DNA of 11,264 nt, from assembly GCA_015490695.1 (NCBI GenBank), contig WFXK01000362.1:1-11264 (forward strand). Reading direction: 5' to 3'. The notes under the pieces are model-generated. The model was not told the origin of the DNA, ran no database searches, and saw only the letters and a list, made by a program, of their open reading frames with translations. The stretch comes from Bacteroidota bacterium. GTDB lineage: Bacteria; Bacteroidota; Bacteroidia; SpSt-205; S141-50. Of this stretch, positions 7,667-11,264 are shown piece after piece (position 1 is the stretch's first letter; each line of letters begins with the position of its first letter). Both the position numbers and the translations under genes were made by a program.

Positions 7667-8206
7667 TTATTTCAAATAACCTAAGATACCGACTTTAAGC
7701 GACAGAAACAAAGGCAGAGGTTCTGCTGCATAAAGACGTCTTTTTAACCAATAACGTAGTTCTATGCGGGCAAACACGCCCCCTCTTCGGGCTGATTTGA
7801 AAGTAATGCCGCCATAAGTTTCCATTAACCCTTTCACTTCTCTGGATGGGCGCCACCCTTTATAACCCACCCATGTTAAATTCCCCTTTATACCGCCATG
7901 AAAATCCATCCATGACAACAGCGGCAAACGCTCCTCTACACCTAAACCTAATAAATTCCTTCGCTCCCAAACCTGATAATACACCCCAGGACTATATTCT
8001 ACTAACACAGGAATCCTTGCTATTCTATAACTTAATTCCCCCACTACTGCTAAGCCATAATAAAAAGGAATCGTAATACCATAATCTACTAACCAATCAG
8101 CACTTCCTATGGACGTTCCTATCCATCCTCCCGCATAACGAACCGACTCCCAATCCTGGGCAAATCCTGCAATAATAAAACACAAACTAACAACAACGCG
8201 CTTCAC
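7667..8206 (-). CDS. Exported protein of unknown function, probable small outer-membrane beta-barrel
   Basis: 179 residues; I do not recognise the family. The first 16 residues (MKRVVVSLCFIIAGFA, then QDW) form a signal peptide with a good signal peptidase I site. The mature part has alternating polar and aromatic stretches typical of outer-membrane strands, such as YGITIPFYYGLAVVGELSYR, PGVYYQVWERRNLLGLGVEE, GVFARIELRYWLKRRL and a last strand LFLSLKVGILGYLK. The early SADWLVDYGI and the repeated glycine turns fit a porin-like or transport-associated barrel, but with no catalytic residues visible the role is open. The start codon is GTG, and its GTGA overlaps the stop of the upstream gene by four bases. 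Its own stop abuts the epimerase ATG. Both links suggest translational coupling. Confidence 0.75.
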   Translation of the reverse strand: MKRVVVSLCFIIAGFAQDWESVRYAGGWIGTSIGSADWLVDYGITIPFYYGLAVVGELSYRIARIPVLVEYSPGVYYQVWERRNLLGLGVEERLPLLSWMDFHGGIKGNLTWVGYKGWRPSREVKGLMETYGGITFKSARRGGVFARIELRYWLKRRLYAAEPLPLFLSLKVGILGYLK

Positions 8207-9243
8207 TGGTCCTTAGGAATTTGCATAGAAGGTTGTGTTTCCTCTTCGGGAATTTTTAAATAATTAGGCACTTTTGAAAGGTCTACAGGTTTGTGCTCCA
8301 CTGCTCCTTTGCAATCTATATCGGCTTTAATCTCTAGATAAGTTAAAGTCTTAATAGGAATAGGTTTGAACTCTAAGGCTAATAACACTGGTGGCAATGC
8401 TTTTTCTACTTCCTCAGAATTCGCCATTATAATCCGATACCCCTTTACCTTGCCATCTTTATCTACTAATAGTTCTGTCAACGCATGCACTAAACCACAA
8501 ACCCCTTGTTTCCTCAAAGAAGATTTAATAAACACTTTCATAGCACTTGGACCATGGATGTATTCTACTTCTTGTACCGTAGGTCCAGGCACATTGGTAT
8601 AGCTTTTAATATGGGATGAATCGGGTGATTTATCACCTGTGCTTACGTATTTAGGTTCAGAGACAGGCAATGGTGGAGGAATGGTATCTTTTTTAGCTGC
8701 TGTGGTATCCACGCTCTTAGGTGCTGTAGTATCGGACTTTTGCGCTAATTGGGCTAATTGTACTGTATCTTGCTGAATAACTTCTTTCTTCTCTTCTGGC
8801 TTTGGCACCTTAGGAGGCTTGTAACCATAATCTAATGCAACATATTGATTAGCATTCTCAATCCCTTCACAACTACGGTTAGGCTTTACCTCTAAATAAA
8901 TAATTTTAAAATCCTTCACTTCATCAGGGTTAACTTTCCACTGAATGGGATAAACAATATCCACAATAGATTTTTTATAGCATTCATTTGTTCCCGTAAT
9001 AGCACGGACCTCTAAGGCTTTTCCTTCTTTGTTCACTTTGATTTCTAAATAGATGGCGTCATCGCCGCAACATTTGGTTTTTTGTTCCAGTTCTTGGTAA
9101 ATGTACTCTACAACGCTATGTTGTTCTGGTCCTTCAAACAAATAAGAATAAGGGTCGGCTTTTTTGTTTTGAATCGTAATTTGGGCATAAATGCCACTAC
9201 ACAACAATAGAATTCCTATAAAACGCCACAACATAGCCATCAT
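8203..9243 (-). CDS. Exported protein with two tandem TonB-C-like domains and a Pro/Thr-rich linker
   Basis: 346 residues from the ATG at 9243. Residues 4-20 are a signal peptide ending GIYA, with Gln21 next. Two similar domains follow: about 38-127 and about 230-313. Matching parts are GPEQHSVVEYI/GPSAMKVFIKS, KCCG/GVCG, an LxVxKDGKxxxYRI-type hairpin (66-82 and 257-273), and IIYLEVKPNRSCEG/LTYLEIKADIDCKG. Cys59 and Cys125 correspond to Cys249 and Cys311, so a disulfide in each domain is likely. The pattern resembles the TonB C-terminal domain, but there is no membrane-retained N-terminal helix, so it is probably not a normal energy transducer. The linker (about 140-225) is rich in Pro, Lys, Thr and Asp. 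The frame is open to a TTG at 9288, but a strong promoter lies inside that stretch, so that start is rejected. ATGs at 9240 and 9234 are also possible. Confidence 0.75.
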   Translation of the reverse strand: MMAMLWRFIGILLLCSGIYAQITIQNKKADPYSYLFEGPEQHSVVEYIYQELEQKTKCCGDDAIYLEIKVNKEGKALEVRAITGTNECYKKSIVDIVYPIQWKVNPDEVKDFKIIYLEVKPNRSCEGIENANQYVALDYGYKPPKVPKPEEKKEVIQQDTVQLAQLAQKSDTTAPKSVDTTAAKKDTIPPPLPVSEPKYVSTGDKSPDSSHIKSYTNVPGPTVQEVEYIHGPSAMKVFIKSSLRKQGVCGLVHALTELLVDKDGKVKGYRIIMANSEEVEKALPPVLLALEFKPIPIKTLTYLEIKADIDCKGAVEHKPVDLSKVPNYLKIPEEETQPSMQIPKDQ

Positions 9244-9257
9244 TATCGCATTGTGGG

Positions 9258-9291
9258 CAAAGATAGACTTTTCTTTTTCGTTTACCAAAAA
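9258..9291 (-). promoter_or_regulatory. Bacteroidota-type promoter for the minus-strand envelope gene series
   Basis: On the minus strand TTTTTG (9291-9286) is followed after 20 nt by TATCTTTG (9265-9258), an exact match to the TAnnTTTG -7 consensus with ideal spacing to the -33 element. Transcription should start near 9252, giving a leader of only about 9 nt before the ATG at 9243. The -33 element touches the last codons of the upstream baeRF-like gene (stop at 9282-9284). It defines the start of the double-domain protein gene and probably drives the genes down to the BrkB-family gene or further. Confidence 0.8.
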
Positions 9292-10397
9292 CGAACCCCC
9301 ACCACACGAGATTGTTTTTCTAATTGTCCTGGTTCAAAAAAGATGACTTCTGCGTTCTTAATGCTAACAACAGCTTCTATTAAATCATCTATGATGTCTT
9401 TATGATAATGATAATTTGCTTCATCCTCAGGTTTTTCTAATAGAATTTCTGAAGGTTCGTTTTTATTGGTCCATGCAGGTTGTACGTAGCCTCGTTCCAC
9501 GCCAAGGATACGAATACGTTGTTGCATAGCAAACTGCCAAGTTTCAACAATTCCTTCGCTGACTAAGCGCTCTCTATAAGCATTTTGCAAGGTTTTTTCT
9601 AAGAAATGCACTCGCTGTTGCGCTAAATACTTTTGAACTTCGGGCCAAACAATCTCTGCTAATTGACTGGGCGATAAATATTCATAATTTCCACGAATTT
9701 CCCCTGCGATGCGCTCTTTATGCTTAAACGCTTTTCTAAAATAACCAATATCTTTCTCGGTACCCATCACCCATAAAGGAATACGTTCTGTCATGAAAGG
9801 TTCTATAGCATCTACAATTCTTTTAAAATAAAGTTGCAGCCACTGCTGTTCCTTTTTCGCTTCATCGTAACCTCGGATAGTATGAGTAAACACGCTGACT
9901 GTAGCTTTTCCTTCAGGCTTGAACATCTCTTGATAGGAAGCCATAGAGAAATCAGGATGGTCTGTTAAATGTTTTTCCAAACCGATATAAAGTTTGGGTT
10001 TTTTGAGACTTAAGTGCAAGACCCAATAGCGTGTTAAGCGGTTAATAGTGAAAATTAGGTCACGAACTTCAAAAGAGTTATCCACAACTACCTTAGGTTT
10101 TGTTGTAAAGGGCAGTTGGAAGTACACCACATAGTCCTTAGAAGCAAAACCTACAAACGTACCACCACCGCTGTGAAAAGAATAAGAAGTCTTCAACAGC
10201 TCCAGAGCCTCTATGCTTTCTTTGTTGTTTTGACATTGTTTTAATTGTCGTTCGGCTTCTTTAAAGGCGTTTTTAATAGCGATTTCATTTTCTTTTGTGT
10301 GGGCAAAGCCCTCTTTCAAGGGTACGATAATAGAGACACAGCAGTCACTTTGTACCTCTCGCAAATGACGTAACTCCTGAAGTAATTGCTCTACCAT
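9282..10397 (-). CDS. Hypothetical protein resembling bacterial/archaeal eRF1-like (baeRF) proteins
   Basis: 371 residues, soluble, no signal peptide. The N terminus (CCVSIIVPLKEG at 19-30, then an ENEIAIKNAFKEAERQL helix at about 37-52) follows the pattern of baeRF proteins, in which a 'C-V-S-I-y-l-P' strand is followed by a basic helix. GGGTFVGFASKDYVVYFQLP (77-96) fits the central strand-rich domain, followed by the VLHLSLKKPKLYIG segment at 126-139. The C-terminal part (HKDIIDDLIEAVVSIKNAEV at 332-351, then IFFEPGQL and SRVVGVRF) looks like the L7Ae-type third domain. These proteins are related to translation release factors and are predicted to act at the ribosome; none of this is proved. 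No GGQ motif is visible. It is transcribed alone, divergently from sucC. The family assignment is by recognition only. Confidence 0.6.
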   Translation of the reverse strand: MVEQLLQELRHLREVQSDCCVSIIVPLKEGFAHTKENEIAIKNAFKEAERQLKQCQNNKESIEALELLKTSYSFHSGGGTFVGFASKDYVVYFQLPFTTKPKVVVDNSFEVRDLIFTINRLTRYWVLHLSLKKPKLYIGLEKHLTDHPDFSMASYQEMFKPEGKATVSVFTHTIRGYDEAKKEQQWLQLYFKRIVDAIEPFMTERIPLWVMGTEKDIGYFRKAFKHKERIAGEIRGNYEYLSPSQLAEIVWPEVQKYLAQQRVHFLEKTLQNAYRERLVSEGIVETWQFAMQQRIRILGVERGYVQPAWTNKNEPSEILLEKPEDEANYHYHKDIIDDLIEAVVSIKNAEVIFFEPGQLEKQSRVVGVRFW

Positions 10398-10407
10398 AAC
10401 AAAGGCG

Positions 10408-10415
10408 CAAAATTA
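10408..10415 (-). promoter_or_regulatory. Possible -7 promoter box of the baeRF-like gene
   Basis: TAATTTTG read on the minus strand matches the TAnnTTTG consensus. It lies 10 nt before the ATG at 10397, so the transcript would start near 10402 and be almost leaderless. I find no TTG-type -33 element at the right distance, which lowers confidence. Confidence 0.45.
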
Positions 10416-10417
10416 TA

Positions 10418-10448
10418 TTTTGATTTTCATTTTACCTCTTTATCTTTG
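10418..10448 (+). promoter_or_regulatory. Bacteroidota-type promoter of sucC
   Basis: TTTTG at 10418-10422 and TATCTTTG at 10441-10448 are separated by 18 nt. The -7 box is an exact TAnnTTTG match and identical to the one in front of the double-domain protein gene. The expected start near 10454 leaves a leader of about 19 nt. No Shine-Dalgarno sequence precedes the ATG at 10473, as is usual in this phylum. Confidence 0.75.
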
Positions 10449-10472
10449 TGCCAACCTTTTTTAGACCATCCT

Positions 10473-11264
10473 ATGAAGCTGCATGAATATCAAGCAAAAG
10501 CCATTTTAAGTCGTTATGGTATTGCCGTTCAAAAAGGCGAAGTAGCCGAAAGTGTGGAAGAAGCCGTAGAAGCCGCAAAAAAACTCTATAACGGTAATTA
10601 TCAAAATAAAATCTTTGTTATTAAAGCACAAATTCACGCAGGTGGTAGAGGAAAAGGAACCTTTAAAGAAACAGGAGTGCGTGGGGTCAACATCGCTAAA
10701 TCCTTAGAAGAGGTTCGTAGCTTCGCAGAAAAAATGTTAGGTAAAACCTTAGTTACTCAACAAACGGGGAAAGAAGGAAAAGTCGTTCATAAAATCTTTA
10801 TTGCGGAAGATGCTTATTATCCAGGCGAAAGTGAACCTAAAGAATATTACTTTAGCATCACCTTAGACCGCAGTGTAAGCAAAGATGTATTGATTGCTTC
10901 AGCAGAAGGTGGTGTAGAAATAGAAGAGGTTGCAGCACGCCATCCAGAAAAAATTATCAAAGAGTGGGTAGACCCTCTAACAGGACTATGCGACTTCCAA
11001 ATCAGGCGCCTACTTTACAAACTTCAAATGCCTAAAGAAGCGTTCAAAGAAGCCTTTGCTTTTATTAAAAAACTTTATAAAGTCTACAAAGAAGTAGATG
11101 CTTCGCTTTTAGAAATCAATCCTATGTTAAAGACCAGCGATAATAAAATCATTGCTGTGGATACTAAATTAGACATAGAGGACAATGCGCTCTTTCGTCA
11201 TCCAGATTTAGCACAGTTAAGAGACACCAGTGAGGAAGACCCCTTAGAGGTAGAAGCCAAAGCC
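10473..11264 (+). CDS. sucC: Succinyl-CoA synthetase beta subunit (SucC), N-terminal 264 residues
   Basis: Partial gene cut by the right window edge; 264 codons are visible of the roughly 390-410 expected. The start MKLHEYQAKAILSRYGI is the standard ATP-grasp N terminus of the family. KAQIHAGGRGKG at 51-62 is the nucleotide-binding segment, EINPM at 214-218 and the DTKLDIEDNALFRHPD stretch at 230-245 are family signatures around the metal and nucleotide site. With the SucD alpha subunit the enzyme makes succinate, CoA and ATP or GTP from succinyl-CoA in the TCA cycle, in the cytoplasm. ADP or GDP preference cannot be decided from this part. Compared with E. coli SucC it has a small insertion around residues 98-125 (QQTGKEGKVVHKIFIAEDAY onward). 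Malate-CoA ligase is a close relative but less likely in this phylum. Confidence 0.95.
   Translation, partial: MKLHEYQAKAILSRYGIAVQKGEVAESVEEAVEAAKKLYNGNYQNKIFVIKAQIHAGGRGKGTFKETGVRGVNIAKSLEEVRSFAEKMLGKTLVTQQTGKEGKVVHKIFIAEDAYYPGESEPKEYYFSITLDRSVSKDVLIASAEGGVEIEEVAARHPEKIIKEWVDPLTGLCDFQIRRLLYKLQMPKEAFKEAFAFIKKLYKVYKEVDASLLEINPMLKTSDNKIIAVDTKLDIEDNALFRHPDLAQLRDTSEEDPLEVEAKA

Noticed and set aside
8681..8800. Repetitive-looking stretch in the double-domain gene as a DNA repeat
   Set aside because: It is the low-complexity Pro/Thr/Lys/Asp linker of the protein; no exact repeat unit is present.
9244..9288. N-terminal extension of the double-domain protein from a TTG at 9288
   Set aside because: The segment contains a near-perfect promoter, is hydrophilic, and would put charged residues in front of the signal peptide.
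10161..10169. Gly77-Gly79 in the baeRF-like protein as a GGQ catalytic loop
   Set aside because: The third position is Gly and the next residues are Thr-Phe; it is a glycine turn in a strand-rich region, not a GGQ motif.

Overview
The window looks like chromosomal DNA from a member of the Bacteroidota (Bacteroidetes). Three things point there. The gene content includes an alternative complex III (ACIII, Act) cluster in the Bacteroidota form. The DNA is AT-rich. Promoter-like sites match the Bacteroidota -33/-7 consensus (TTTG, about 19-20 nt, TAnnTTTG) rather than the E. coli type, and start codons lack clear Shine-Dalgarno sequences. I cannot name the genus.

Layout. All genes but one are on the minus strand, so the text is read from right to left. 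At the right edge a 75-nt intergenic region separates two divergent genes. sucC (succinyl-CoA synthetase beta subunit, plus strand) is cut by the window end. On the minus strand is a 371-residue protein that resembles the bacterial/archaeal eRF1-like (baeRF) proteins. At the 3' end of that gene lies a near-perfect Bacteroidota promoter. It serves a tightly packed series: an exported protein with two tandem TonB-C-like domains, a small exported probable beta-barrel protein, an NAD-dependent sugar epimerase/dehydratase, the endolytic transglycosylase MltG, a YbgC-type acyl-CoA thioesterase, and a YihY/BrkB-family membrane protein. These six genes overlap or abut, with no gap between any pair. 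A gap of about 54-66 nt holding a weaker promoter candidate follows. Then come actA (fused monoheme plus pentaheme cytochrome c), actB (molybdopterin-oxidoreductase-like plus iron-sulfur subunit) and the first 53 codons of actC, which runs off the left edge.

Function. ActA, ActB and ActC are the electron-transfer core of ACIII, the quinol oxidase that replaces the bc1 complex. Quinol is oxidised at ActC (and its paralogue ActF outside the window), and electrons pass through the ActB clusters to the hemes of ActA. The genes just upstream are mostly cell-envelope or membrane functions (MltG, sugar-nucleotide enzyme, exported proteins, BrkB). The arrangement is therefore an envelope gene string running into a respiratory operon, possibly with a second promoter in between. 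No tRNA, rRNA, mobile element, CRISPR array or convincing terminator was seen, and no gene-free stretch exceeds 100 nt.

The least understood parts are the baeRF-like protein, the double-domain exported protein and the small barrel-like protein. The first of these is only a family-level guess from sequence pattern. I found nothing that clearly amounts to a new multi-gene system.
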